Source: Opisthorchis felineus (lineage: Eukaryota; Platyhelminthes; Trematoda; Opisthorchiida; Opisthorchiidae). Taken from it: a DNA stretch of 64,000 nt. The stretch is taken from assembly GCA_004794785.1 (NCBI GenBank), contig SJOL01007370.1, positions 51,539 through 115,538 on the forward strand, in the 5' to 3' direction. Every line of letters starts with the position of its first letter. Within the stretch, counting starts at the first letter, position 1. Positions 24,301-39,300 of this stretch are shown here, in pieces. The translations under genes and the position numbers were made by a program. The notes beneath the pieces were generated by a model. The model was not told where the DNA came from, searched no databases, and saw only the letters and a program-made list of their open reading frames with translations.

Positions 24301-27300
24301 TGACCAGTGTGGTAAACCCGCCTCGGTAGTCTGTTTATGAGGTCCAGCTTACTCATGTCAACTCGCATTTGATCGGTGATCAGGTAGTAGGCGATGACAC
24401 CATCCCCACTCTATGCGTTACCTCAAGTGAAGAAATCTCTCTCTCTCTTTCTCGAGTGAAGCAGTAGGAAGTCATATCCCTGGATAATTCGCGCATTATC
24501 AAGGGGAAATCTTTTCAGAAAAGTTTGGAAAACAGGTGGTAAATTTATTGCTGGGAACTTTTCACTTTTGACCCGAAAGCTTCGTCAGGCCACCTTACTA
24601 GGTTGGCTGGATTTTCAAGGAAAAAGAGACACTCAGCAAGATCGCTTCCTACTAGCTCGCCAACTTAGCATTAACTATCGGCCAAGCGTTCTTCTGCTTG
24701 TTAGTGTGGATGGGCATTGGTTGTGACTGATGAGGTGGACTGAAACTTACATGAATTTGGGCGGGTCCATGGTCTGATTCTTCTTCACGGGAGAACACTT
24801 TTTTAGTGCCGTTTGCCTTTTTTGTTGACCTGTGTGAATGCGTTACTGCTAAGACAAGAGAAAGCCTACATGAATCTCTGCCGGTTGTATTGTCTGCTTC
24901 GGATCGAAATTAATTATGCTGATCAGAAGTCCAGTTTCAGCTGCACATCACAGCCCCACTCAGCTTATCTAAAACCGTTAGCCGTACGTTCACCAGCTCT
25001 ACACCGTGGGATGCTTGGCGATTTTCATTGCCCTGCCGTCAGCCACTGTTGTGTGAATCGTCGCTGTCATCTCGAAATTCAGCGATGTTGCATTTCCGGG
25101 TTTCGATGCATTTGGTGTTATACGTACAATCTCTTGTCTTTTCAACCGGAGTGCGCTTCTTCAATAGCCTCAGTATATAATGCAACATTTTTTTCCTTTC
25201 TGAAATGCTCTTCTAATGTCGTTATGCTCGACGCCCTTTTAATAACTTCAGGTGTTTTTTTCTATTTATATGGAATGCTTGTTTTGCCAATCCATTCCTC
25301 ACTGGGCCTCGATCCCGGGGCCTGTACGCCTCCTGATCGCCGTCCAATTAAACCCACTGGCTGTCCACTTTCTAGAGCTGTGTTTTCTATCCCACTTTAG
25401 ACTGGCTTTCGGTCGACCTCTTCTGTGCTCAACTCTCTGACTCGATTAAATGTTGTTTAGGCCATACCAGCGTACTAGCCTTCGGATGGTCTAAGCAGTA
25501 TTTTAGTTAATGTGTTACTCATCGTCATGTTTCGCCCTAACGAACACAGTGGCACTAAACTTTTGTGTTTCAAACTTTCCACTTAACTAGTCACTAGGAC
25601 CAGGGATGCAACTGTACTTCTCGTAAGTTCTCCCCTAGCCCAACGGTCGTAAAACCAAGAGACAAAGGGTTCTAAGCCTACACCTAACACTAATTTAGGC
25701 TACAAGTTTGAGGATATTTGGTCGACAGGTACACTATCTTAAAGATCGACTATCCTTGTGACCTAGTCACAGTCGCATAAAGGTTTTTTTATCAAAAACT
25801 AAACGTTGCCCAGCAATCAGCCTACTGGTTGCTTTCCAAGCTTTTCCGTAGCGGCGGTATCTCGATCGATTTCTGGCTTTCTCTAGCCGACTGAAGCGAT
25901 CCCCTTGTTCTCAGGCGAAATTGCGGAGAATGTGTAATACTCGCTTAATGCATCTCCACACTTGCAATGCAATTCCTTAGCTGGAGCACACTTGGTCAGT
26001 GTTATCTGCGTGCCACGATACTGGATGGGATCTTCGTAACGAGAACAGCTTAACCAAAGGCTAACTTTAGGGCACCATTCTGACGTGGTCTGAAGTGATT
26101 TCTCAAGGCTACATATCTCCGGTGTACCCGAGACTAATACCACTGGAGTAAACTGTCTAGTTATCTTCATATAAGCTTATGAACGTGCCCTAAACGGTTC
26201 TGTTTGTCAAGCCTGCGATGGTGCTAGGGTGTTATTTCGGTTCGACTTAGTTGTAATACTGGTTACCGTTTTATTCGAAACTGACCTCGCTGTTTTCAAG
26301 ACCTCAGTTGTTCCAATTTGTTTCTGAAGGTGACCTGATCCTGTACTGTGAACATTCCGAATTGTCTACAACGACGCCAGAAGTGATTACCCTATACAAT
26401 ACGATCGTTTTTCTCTACCTCAAACACCGTTTGCGCATCGGATGGTTTGATCACGTTGCTGTTACCCCAGTAAACAGGCCTTCAAATCTAGGGCGGTGCG
26501 CAGTTCAGGCCCGGACTACCGAGGGCGTTTGTCTCTGCTTCCAAATATCAAGTTTTAGAAAAGTCCGGGAGACAAACGTCACGCGGTAGTTCTGCTACGT
26601 AGATTACGCACGCAAATGCAGATGTCGCGTTTCCGTTCAGCCGGTGATCGGTCATCGTAACAAGTTCTGGCCTGACCACTCAACAACGCTGGCCTGATGT
26701 AAACTAGATCGCTTTTAAGTGTGAATTGTGTTAGTCGGCAATCCATCTTCATTTTTTGTCCAACTTCATTGCCTCGAGCGCGTTGGCAACTCGTTCGCCC
26801 AAAAGCTCTCGGTTTCACGATCAATGACTGACTTATTTAGGTGAAAAATATTGGTGACTTAGCAACTCGGTGTTCCTTTGGAAAGGGTATTTTGACCCAG
26901 ATCACCGGCATGTCTTCAATTGTTTTAACGGTGAACCCACAGGGAATTTTTTTTAAAAATGCCTTTAACTGCAAGGTGTTCCTTATTGGGTTTATCCCAC
27001 TCACTACACTTGATTCAAATGTAGTTGTCTTACCTACCGCCAATACCCACGGCTTATTTTCAGGCATATGCGAACTACTGCACAAGGCCGCTCACCTCTA
27101 CGTTTATGGACCAGTTCGGTTTTGCCGAGGACGAATTTGTTGAACCTAGTAACCACCCCAATTGGGTGCTAGACGCTCGACTCGCTGAGGTCAGCTTTGC
27201 CTTGCATATCAATGAAGATATGGTAAGTTGGGGTGCCTAACGTAGCTCTACACAAATGGTGTGGATGCATATGACAGTTCACTGCCACGGGTTACCTTTG

Positions 27301-30300
27301 GACCGCTTCGTATTCGTTCTAGGTCTATAGTACTGTTTGTCGACACTTGAGCTAATCACCTGTTTCGAGTCGTTTTTAAATTACTATGCTATTCAGGGTC
27401 AACGTACGCGTACTACTATATGTACAATAGCCTAAATCGAATGTCTACTAATTAGAAGCGGAAGTTTATCACAATATCGGCTTCCTCAGTGGTCAAGATT
27501 GTACCACACATGTTGGCTATAACAATGCCGACATAACCCAAATGACTGGTCACTGTGTAGTGCTAGTTACAGTAAATTAGCCCTCCACACACCGGTTCCC
27601 ACATGCAGTTTCCTCTAACCCAATAAGGTTGCACGAATTTGATACCATCATACACTGAGTGAATGGTTTTGAACCTGTGTTGCTGTCTATCATTTCACAG
27701 GGGCCCACTTTGTGTGAGCACTTTTTAATGCCCTTATTTTTTTTATGAGTAATACTCTCAGTATAGGCGTATGACATTTATTGTACTTCACGCTTTTCGA
27801 TTTGTTCTGGCTGGGCTAGTAAAGTGCAAGTGGACCACAAGTGGACTACAATCGCGCATCGTACAGTAAACATCTGGCGACCCCAACTAGGGTTAACTAT
27901 GTGCTTGACTGTAACTCCAGGGCTGGTCGCATACTGCTTATCTTGAAGCTCAGCACAGTTTCACTTCTGTTGGAAATGGGCTCCAAACGGTGTGCTCTGT
28001 GCTCCCATCACTGAAAGCACTCGCGACGGATTTGCTCTGGATGAGGCTTAAATTTAGGCTTCACCGTCTTCATCAGTCGCCTTAGTTGAATCTCCCTCGA
28101 TTATCGTTCTTACTTGGTGGTTGTTTCATTGACTAATCGCAAAAATTCATTCATTGTGAATGCGTGATGTAAATGCTTCTCGCATCCCATTGTATCAGTT
28201 AAAACTTATCCTCACCGACAGTCCCAACTCATCGTTTCTCGAACTTCCAGATCCAGGCTGTATGAAATGATCAGTGGACCTTGCGTGTCGCTTGCTTTCT
28301 TTGTAAACCTGAAGTTCTGACAATTTCATACTATCAAACGAACCACATGCGAGCAAGCTCGCAGTCGGGCACAATGTTCTCACATCTGTCCCGGTTCAGG
28401 TGTTGTTTTCCTCACACACAGGATTACCTGTTATCGATGAGTGAGGTTTTTTTTATATGATCTTATACTGGATCAAACTGTTTTGTTTTGTTCTCAGGAG
28501 AATAGCACTTTGTTTGAACAAGCTTGTAATGACATCATCCAACTGAACGACGAAGAAGTTGGCAAGGAAGGCATATGTATTCCTGAAATCTCATATACGC
28601 CTCCTATTGATGCCAATCCAACCTCACCCACACCCCAAGAACCAGATTCCGATAAAGCAGTTTGCGATTCCCATGCAGCAAGTTCGTCGGAGAAACCAGT
28701 GAAAGATATTGTTCCAACACGTGCCAAGATTTTAGAGGTGAGAGGTTTTGTTGTTGCGGTTCACCTGTCCTTTGTTCTTTTCTCTCCTCTTCTTCGACCG
28801 CAATTCGGGACACTTCTTGATTGTATACTGATGTTCATTATCAGAATCTCATCTCCACTCACCTCGCACATGCCTCTGTTTACACCGCCCATCAATCGTT
28901 ACGCATGATTTTTTCGCCCACAATCGATTCCCCGTTGTTGGAGGACTACTTGCTAGGGCGTAGAAATTACCTATCATCTTGATCAAACTGGCAACTCATC
29001 ATTTTCAGCACTGTTGTCTTTGTGACACAAAGCGCCAGTGGCTTTGTAACCAGCAGTTCTGGTTGGCTTATTTCGATAGTAACTTATAGTTTAATTATTC
29101 GCTGAATCTAGTGTAACTAATCTAAAGCCGGACTTTTTTGTACTAACCGAAATTGGTTGACGTAACCATCCACTGTGGTGCCATGTGAAACAACCCACAC
29201 AACTTTAACGAACTGCAATTGCGGATTTTTTTAACTGAGGATCCCCTATTGAATTCCACCCAGTGATCACGCAACTGTCTTTGTTATGCTAGTGTCGAAT
29301 GCAAAGTGAATGTACGCAACATCTTCCGCCTACATCTTGGCATTTTAACAAACCCTTTCTACTGACAAGCCGCCACCCCAACGTGGTTCGCAACCCAAAA
29401 AGTCGGAATAGTTAGTCGCGGAGGTAATATTGCGTTTTGTGGACCTCTCCCTCGTATTGAGTTCGAGCATGGAGTTCTATAACAGTTTGCTCTGACATTC
29501 GAGCTTGCCAGTTGATAATTTGGTTTGGTAGCCTGATTGCCGAATTTTTCATAGCATATTGGTCGCTGACAAGATCAACTGTTTGAGGCTTTTCCTCGTT
29601 CTGGTTGGACGCATTAGTTAAGAAGGTTTCTTGTGCCCTGTGAAGTCATTTGTGGAGCGGTGATAGCTTTTCTATTACAATGGGAATTTATTTTTGGACC
29701 TGAGAAGAGTATCTTTGAGGGACAGTGGATGTATCTCGGACCAGTTAAAATACTACTCCACTAGTCTACGTTTCGTTGAGTTTGAGACAGTTCAGCTGTT
29801 AAGACGCTAAGTTATTGATCACAAAGTCCGTGGTTCGAGCCCAACCCTGTCTTTTCAACTGCTTCTGTCTAGGCTTTGGCAACCTGACAGTATCTCGGCC
29901 GTCTTGCCTTTCTCGAGTTGCACTGCAGCTACGTGCCAATAGGATACCACAGTTAGACTATTATTTTTCTTAGTTTGTCGTGGTATTTTATTGAACACGT
30001 ATATATGCATCACTATTTTCTCGTAAAGCAAGCTAAGGTCATTCTCGTGGGTGGTTTTTTCCGAGACATTGTTTACTTGAAGTTCGATATTGACGGCGTC
30101 AGTTAATCCGTAGAACATAGGAATTAACCTCTTGCGTCAACAAGCGTGAACGCCCGCGATCCGGGACACTCATCAAAGCGACTCATCTCGTGAGAGTCAG
30201 TCGGGGTGGAATGAAACTCTAAGTTGAGCCAGCATTCATTACTATGTCAGCTTGGAGGTTCCACTGAAATTTCCGCCAAACTCCATTGACCTCTGGTGAT

Positions 30301-33300
30301 CCCTGCGGATATGTCTGACTGATCATCATCGGAGGCCCTGACTGCCCTCCTTGAATCCGCCGTCATATGCCTGAGATGCCGCTTATCTCCCTACATTATT
30401 CATTCTGTGACAGTCCACCTATTTTCTTGCATGTTGCATGATGTAAAATTACTGTCTTGTCCGACGGCGTCATCATGATTTCAGGGTCGTCGTTTTGGGT
30501 AGACTGTTAACCGCCAGATCTTTATCTTATTTCGAAAATGAATTAACTTCTTTTATAATCACAGTCCTTATTAGTGGAGTGTGTCCGGTACATTTCTGGT
30601 CTATTTACTGGAATAATCATACCAGATAGAGCAATGACGTCTGGTACATAATATCGACTGAACTTATTTATGATCGTTGAGTTCTGATAATGACGCATAC
30701 AGCTTGCCCAGAATTTGAAGTCTTTTTTGTTTTCAGAGATCACACGTTACAGTCGTAGAGCATAAAAGCGTTTACAGTACTTTTTCTCAATGTTTCTTTG
30801 GAAGTTAAACCTCAACTGAAGACGTGGTGGAACGCGTTCAGTAAGTTCTTGCCTGAAAGAAATGCTGCTTCACGCATCAGTTGTGTGAATCGACTGATGA
30901 TGTAAACAATCCAAAAATTAGGATGGACCAACGGAATATTTACTATATCAGCAGCAGCTTGTGTCACAGCTTTGTGTGACTGTCCGTATACATTTTTCGT
31001 CGGGCAACTGCGGTCCGATGCACTTGCTATGAACAATCTGCCACTCACCCTGTACCTGTGACTGGGGTGTATGCTTCACCGGATCAACTCTTCCGCCGAT
31101 AGAATTTCCTGGGACACGGTTTACCCCTCACCAGTTGTCCGTTACCGCTAGTGGTGGTAAAGTAGACCGATTTCGCGTTCTTTTTACGTTCACTAAATGT
31201 TTACCTTCTATTTGTGACCTGACGTGGTCATTCCTAATCGCGAAGAATGCCTTTCTCTTCATCATCATAATCATCAAAGACAGCAACTTCAGTGTTGACA
31301 CTGATGCTTCACTGCCGTACAACCATAAGGTTAGTCTAATTATATTTAAAGCCCTAGAGTGAAAAGGAGAGAAGAAACAGTGGTTGAGGGAGGAGACCTA
31401 GTGCTGGCCTATGTCAAGCGTTCTGAGGTGCCTACACCCTCAAGCGCTCAATCAGACAATCTGGAAAGAAACTGACAGCACGAACGCTACCGCCATTTCT
31501 TGCAACGTCTCCAGCCAAGCAGAGGCGGGATCACGGGGGTCCCATCCTGGAAGGCGTACAACACCAACAACACCCAAACTCTTCGTGTTCTCTTTCACGC
31601 CCTGCTGCCAAGTCATGCGTTGTCCACCTCGCGGTTTGCGCCATTCTGAAGAAGGTACGGAGAACAACACTCGTCTCGATAGACGGTGTTTCGGCATGCG
31701 TAGCCAATGACCGAGCCATCGTAGTCGGTGCTGGGTGTTTTCCCCGATTTGAGTATCAGCCGCACAGCCAAACACCCGTTTTCTAATCACCTCGTTACTA
31801 ACACGCTGACGCCATCCAAAACCAGCCACGAAGAGACTGGAGCTTACCGTGGTGTGGCGTTTTGCGCACCTCAGCGACCCATTGAGGTGTACTGGGGAGT
31901 GTCCCTCAACACTCACAGAGCCTCTCATATCAGGTTGGTCAATGGGTAGAGGTCCGACGAACTCAGTCTACCGGCCCTCCAGGTTGGGGGTTGGAACATG
32001 TGTGTCGACGTGTTCCGTAAAATTAGTAATGTACTTTCATTCCCAGCCCAACACCGTGGCCTTGCGGTTAGGCTTTTGAGCCAAAGGCTTTGGTTGAGGA
32101 CCCTAATCGTCCCTCTGTCTAGGTGTGGGCGCCCTGACAGTACCCCAGCCCTCGTACAAGCATGACATTTACAGCTGACAATACTCTCATGCCTTCCTCT
32201 TAAATTTCACGAAGTTAAACTCATTCTTTCTTGCCTTACATCAACCATCTGACTGCAGATATTTGATGAACTGCAATCCAACAGTTCCGAAGATGAGGCA
32301 GTCGTTATCGGTTGTGCTTCCACAACAGCGACGGAAGACGAGGACCCTGATTTGGTGGTGATTGAATCTGGCTTCCGGAAGTCCACTGCGTTCTCCAATT
32401 TGGCCGAGATCGATGAGCGAGAGCTGTCGGCTGAGCTTGTCCCCAAACGTGCTGCTCCAACCAAACCATGTTCTTCTGTGTTACCAGTCCTGCGCGAAGC
32501 TGAGTTGGATGAGGAGCAGGAGCTGGGAGAGAATGGAGATATTGTTTGCACTCAAGCGGAATTGACATTTAGTAGGTTGTCATGTCTTGTTCTTTGTGTA
32601 CTTCCCGTCGAAGTATGGCGACTGTTGGTTTCTTGTTTAGTAATTTATTGTATTTCACGCTTTCGGGATAGATGACGTGCTTTCAACCTTCTCATGGTTT
32701 TTGTATTTAATACATCAACACGACTGATTCGCAATATTCCGTTCTGGTACTACCTTCGGTTCAGATGATCGATCAGTGTCCCAAGCACCAAACAACCGTA
32801 TCTACACTCACCGCCCTGTCAGCTGGAGCCCAGGTTTCTGTTGCAAGCAACTGGTCAACGGTAAAAGCGGGCCCAAAAAGTCACATCGACGACCTACACC
32901 CCCGGCTTTTCAGCATGTTCGAACAATCGAGTCCCTTCATCCTCTTCTATGTGTTGATAATGTTAAGGAAGAGGAAGATGAATATTCCCCTATCGAATCG
33001 ACCGAGCACAATTTATCGCTGAATCGTCTCCGAGACAAGGAACAAAACGGCATGTCACAGCACCGAAATCAAACCAAGTGTGACACTAATGGTGTGTACG
33101 ACTCTGACGCCCGTGTCGAGGACGCGAAGTTGATGGACGGTGAATCGGCAGAGCATACCAAATTAATCACGGAAACCTCAAGCCGAGTACGTTCTGCTTT
33201 TTGGATTTTTTTATATCTCTCTTGACGCCTGATTTTACTTGGTTTTGGAGTCATTTCAGTTTGTGCTTTTGTAGCACCGTCCAATTACTTTTCGAGGTAT

Positions 33301-36300
33301 CACCTACGATTAGTCGTTGCGCAACATGCTGCCTGTATCATAGAATGGGTGCGAAGTTGGTGACTGTTGTCTCAGCATCCTTAAAACATTTTTCGTTGAA
33401 TATCCGGCGGTTAATAGACGGTGGCATAGAACGTTTTGGGTCCCAGTTAAGCCGTCGTGCTGCCAATGCCATAACTACCGAAAATTTTGACACAAAGACT
33501 CTTTTTGCTTTGTAATACACCACAACATCCGAAGGAAATTGTCATATAGTTTACTACCCGAGGAAGAGCAAATCTGCTGACGGGAGTCAACTATCTGGGA
33601 AACGATTCAGGAATGATCGGTGACGCTTTGCCCAGCTGTTCGTGTAAACTTTTTACAGATGTGTCCACAAATGTGTTTTTACTCCATCGACAATGTAACT
33701 TATCTTACAAATGCCTGAGAACAAGTTCCTCAAGCTATGGAGAATCCAGCGTAATGCCGACTTTGTCGTAGACCGCGGCATGTATCATCTTACGTAGACT
33801 GACATCCAATCACGAACTGATGTACTGTGAAGAGCAAACCGGTTTTTACAGTGATCGTTGCTGCATCGACCAAATGTTGACACTCGGACAACTATTAATT
33901 GAATCTACCGACTGCCACTAGTTACCGCTTTTGGTTCCACGATTAGCTTCTACTCGCGGGTCAGTGTGCTCTATTGGACTGCCTTCTGCGAAACGGGGTA
34001 TCGATAAAATTGTTAGCCTTCTGGAGGCAATGTGTGAAAGCACACCGAATAGCGTTTCGGTCTATACTCAATTTTCATCACCTTTCCTAATCACCCATAC
34101 TGTCTGTCAGAGAAGCCCAATTTCTACGCCCCTCTTCAGTCTTGTCCCTGATGATATTCAAATGGAATGTGGCTATTATGACGGTTTTCAGCGTAGCTTC
34201 TCTCCAGTAGAAGGGTCTTCTATCTGGACTACAAGGATAACCTAATCTTTTTGAAGCCGATGCTCGCTCAAGACAGTTTATTCTGCTCACTTCTCCAGAC
34301 AACCAGGTCATCTTCTGCATGTAGGCTATCTACAGAGGCATGATCCTCAGCCGTCTCTTGGCATATTCTTGCTGGTGGACGGCTGCAATCAGTGACCTAC
34401 TCTATCTGCCCAGGAAGCCAGACGTCAGCCATGGTGGACGTCGAGTCTGAATTGGCGTCTTGCGTTTCAAAGTAAGAGCCACATTCCCTGACATCTCTGG
34501 CAACTGCCCGACGTCACTCTTTACCTTAAAGGACAAGTCTACTGTGCATCTGTCAAGCCAGTATCATTTTAGTGGCATGAAAGCTGGTCACTTCGTTCGG
34601 AGGGTTTTCGCCAGTTACCTTCGCTGAATCGTCGCTGGTTACTAACCATTTCGTGTGTCTGATGGGAACAACGCATAAGCAGGGCAGAATTGCGATGTCG
34701 TGTCTCACTAGTCAGCAGGACACCTGAACTCCAACATTTGATTTCTCCCCATCAGTTTCGATGGTTGGTTCACATTTTGATCGTCGCAGCAAGGCTACCA
34801 ATTTCTTTATGCAATTTGCAATTTTTTGGAACCGGAACTCCCCCGGAGAGACAACGTAATACTAGTGAATACCGTTCATTGAACTTTTCATACCGTTTAA
34901 CGTTAATTCGTGCGCAATGCTGGAGCTCTTGATCTCGGTCGTGTCTTCGTCGACACATCTTTTCCACAAATCATCACGTTGAAGCATTTTCTACCAAAAA
35001 CCTTGCTCAAGGCCACATGCTAAGGTCTAATGGTATCTCATACTTTCGCACCATTGTACATTGTGTTAGTTTATTGGGTCCAGGCTGTTTGATGAGAAGT
35101 CTCTTTAAACGCTGAAGGGGTCATCATCGTTGTTCGATAGTTACGAGTGATTAGTGGTTCAAAAGTGAAGTACAGTGCAGTTCCGGACGAGTATGCACCT
35201 TCGGCACTGAACGAAATCGCACCCTTAGAGGCATACTCTCTCGGCTCTTCAGCTACATACTTCCCCTAATCTATATGGATGAAAAAAGCAAACAGGTATG
35301 GTTTCAAATGTTCGCTTGTAGTGGGACGTGATATTAATTAAATGACAACAAAAATGAATCCAATGTTTCCGCATCAATCCTTGAGCTGACCGTGGTTGGG
35401 AACACCTGCCATAGATAGAATGGCTTTCTTCGAGACGGATATCCTGCGAGTAAACAAGTGAACTCAGTCAGTACATGCTATCGCCATATCGGGGTCCGTC
35501 TAGCATAATAAATAATAATGATAATAATCGTTCAGCTCGAACACCCTTTCGGTCCATGAACCATAGGTGGACTACATATGTATAAACTAAGCCTGGACGT
35601 CATATCAAAAACAATTGTGAAGTATCGTGGATTAGTTATCTTGTTGTGGTCAACCCAAGAAACTTTGCACTGCTTTCCTAGAGACCTTTCCTCATTTTCT
35701 TGGAAGCACTAGCAGCGATTGAGTCTCAACCTTCAATCGGCAGCTTGGTGTAGTCCAAATCTCTTATTCACCATATTTGTCCTGGAGTTTTCGACAGCGC
35801 ACTCTCTCACTTTGTTTCCAACTTGTTGTTTTCACACTGATGTTCTACTAACAATTTGCGCCATTTCATGGAAGTTTCACGTAGTTACATCACTGTGCAT
35901 GCCACCCGATATTTTCTGCACAATCCAATCTGCCCTTTATCTCGTCCTCGAAAGTTCACCGTCACGTTTCTTCGAACGAATCACAAAAACGTCACTTGGC
36001 GTCATCTCATTAGGAATTCGGCAACAAGTGGCGCAGTTTTCAAGGCCATCGCACACTTTGGTGACCTAGAAGCCCAAGCCCCCTGGACTTGTTGTTAGAC
36101 CGAATCGACGTTGTTTTTTTCAATGACCAAACGTTTTTCTCTGACCCATAAAGCGGACGTTTGTATTTCATTGCCCACTATCGATTTGCGGTGTGAAAAC
36201 CTTTCTATTTTTCTCTTCTTTCACCTGTTGCAAATTATGGATTGTGAACTGTCTGATATGGTGGTTTTGGGCTATCATCTCATTAAAAGCTTATGCTTTA

Positions 36301-39300
36301 TTCTTCCGCGTGCTGAACGAATCTGGGTTTAATGACGTTAACCACTTTCAGCGGTTAAGTAACACAAATGACAATAAAATGCAGGTGCTCATTGGGACAG
36401 TTGATTCTTTAATCTTTTTTTACATATTTTTCTGAGACCATCACCTGTTTCGAATCTATTCAGAGCTCCGTGTGCGTTACTAGAGCGAATTTTGAGCTGG
36501 AGTGAAACATACTGCAGAGCTTTCCGTATTTTGTTTACTTGCGAATTTGACCTTGTTACTGATCTTCAACTACTTCGTTGTTCTCACAATACAGTTCCCG
36601 CTGGCCGGTTCAACCTGGCACCAACCCCAATCACCTGAGTCCATACATCCTAACGATACAACAGAGGATGCTGCAATAGACCTCGTAGAAGATGTGGAAA
36701 ATATTGAACTGGGTGATCTGAGTTCAGGTTTTTCCAACTTGACCCAGGCCAATCGAACCCTTTTCGATGCGTTACAGTCCAACTGGATTTCGGACTCGAA
36801 CACTGGCGGAGGTCGTCGGTTGATAATACCCACCAAGCGTATCAGTTTACGTACCCCGCCGATGAGCGATGACACCAATTCACGCATTCCCGGTCACACA
36901 GACAGCACCAACGTACATAAAATTTCCATACAAGATCCTTCGGCAATCGATCAGTCTTCAGCTACCCCGGAGACCAAAAAATCTCCTGGTACTTCACCGT
37001 CGCTATTGGAATCCAATTCATCGCCCACTTCGAATTCCACTACATCTCCACTCAATACTCGTATTCCAACTTCCTGTGGGATGATGGCATCAATTAAAAT
37101 ACGGCATGCTACGAAAACCCACCGACTACCTCCCTTCGTGATAAGCGAGAACGATTTTGGCCCTGGAGACTTACTAGAGGAGTAAGTTGAGTGCATACAT
37201 TTCTCTGATGTAGCACACCGTAGCATGGTAGCAACCACCGTCGTATTATCTGAGTACCTTGTGTCACCAAACTCTAATTTCTCCAGTGGTTCGGCTAATA
37301 CAACAACTCTCCGTTTTTGAGTCATCGTTGATATACAAACCTTCTAAAATGAGGATGGACCGTGCAGGGGTGCGACGTGTTTGATGCTGTAGTCACTCAC
37401 CCATACAATCGGTGTCAGGTTGTTCAAGTAGGTAGAAGGTTTTATTTTTTCCCTTATGTAGTAATTTCAAATGAACTTTCCACTATTCTAGCAGAAATAC
37501 TTCCAAAGCTTTCTTACAGGTTACCTCTGCCCATGGTATGTCGTCATTCTAGGCCTTGAAGCGAGCGTGCACTGATTCCTGTCTACTGCGTTCCACCGAC
37601 TCTTTTTCTCGGGTGGTATCAATATAGAACCTACAAGTTGTAAACGGGTTGTCGATCTTTTATTCAAAGAGACCGCAAAATCCCTTCACAGTGAACACCC
37701 CCAGGATCAGTGAAGAATGGTCGCTTGAAAGGGATACGGACGATTTTCCGTGAATTAAATTCTATCCTGGTATAAGTTTCATATCCCTTCCTCAATATTG
37801 AAGAGAATCGGTCTGATGCTTGCATGGAGACATTTTCGCCGTAGACCCATGTTTGTGGTATCAGTAATCTGAGGGGAGTTGCTGAAATCGACCACTATGG
37901 TTGGCTGGTCGCTCTAGACTGCCGTGTGTCCGAAAGAAACATTCGGTGAATACAGTCTGTTGGTGGCATTTCTGTATTGTATTGTTGTACTCTGGCTGTT
38001 TTAATGTATAACCGTGTCCGTCAGTCACTACCATTTTGAACTTTCGTGTGGTAAAGAGACACTGTTGACCAGTCATGTGTGGTCCTGCAAAAGGACCCAG
38101 TTTTTCTTGTCCGAAACTATAAAAACTGACCATTTGTATACTGTCCCAAATGAAGCCTCTATGACCCCTAGTGCGCTCATACTCTCAGCTCTCTTGCTTT
38201 TGCCGCACGCTGTCTGTGTGTTTCAACCTCAAATTTCAGAGCAGCATTAATGGGAACTTTGAGTTCGGGTTGAATGGACACCAAGGCATATGAACTGTGA
38301 TTTGAATTATGGGGCCTTCTTCCAAGGTTAAAATTGTGCATTTCCGATCGCAGGACACCTGGTGGCCTGTGATCCTAATGAGTTCATCGTTTACGACTTC
38401 TCCTGGCTAAAATACGCACCAAGTAGGCTCCCTCAGAATCCAACTCGGTCTATATACAATGTATCAGAATGTACTCCTTCCTAAAGTAGTCCAAATTATG
38501 GCTAAACTATACGATTAAATGAAATCCGTTTACTGCACGTATTTGATGAGCAACTCCAATCTAGGTGAGACTAATGATGGGCTGTTAATAGGTTTTAATC
38601 ATTTCAGTGGCAGCTTCACTAATGGCTCAGATTTCTTCTGCTAACGAATGCAAACATCACATCGTTCAGCTGCATAGTCGATGTGTCACTCAAAGCGGAC
38701 TCGAAGAACTGGATGTGTCGGATAAGTAGATTCGAATAGCGAACCCTCTGGTAATAAGCCGCACCATTTTTTCATCAACTCGCGGACCTTTTTTTCCTGC
38801 GAATGTTAAGTATCTAGTGCATCATTGCATTTTAAGCTAACCTGATAGGCTTCGAAAGAAAATTTCACCACATTCTTCATCCCATCATTGTTCCTTATCC
38901 GTATTCCAAGTTTGTTCTGCTACATGGACCAAATGCATCAGTACACTCCATCGTGATGGTTGGTGTGTAAACCCTGTTCTGCTTTCTGATACCCAAACCG
39001 GTTCACCGACTCCTGATTGGTGGGGCGATTGGCATCAGTTTGGATATAGACATGTACCAAAAAGGCGCCCGATTTCTAGCCTTGATAACGGAAAGATGCT
39101 TGTATCTTTTTAGTCATTTTGGGGATGCGGTTTGAGTTTCACCATCGTCCCGTGCTTCTTGATACTCTAGTGGATCCGCAAGTTGTCAGTCAGTACGTTC
39201 TACAAGGTGCGCTTCTGTCAGGTGAGCGACGCTACTCGTGAAAAGCCATCGCTCTATTTTCGAAGCTGGTTACTATGACGCAGTCTTCGTCTGTTCCAGT

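Noticed and set aside
24813..25400. 195-codon plus-strand open stretch, longest outside known features
   Set aside because: Cys-rich but random-looking, no splice context consistent with the PPP6R phases, no familiar motif; lies in the intron between exons c and d.
35719..36098. Two overlapping plus-strand open stretches between PPP6R exons g and h, considered as an extra exon
   Set aside because: No convincing acceptor/donor pair in phase 0, and residues match nothing in the SAPS family. Exons g and h already join in phase.
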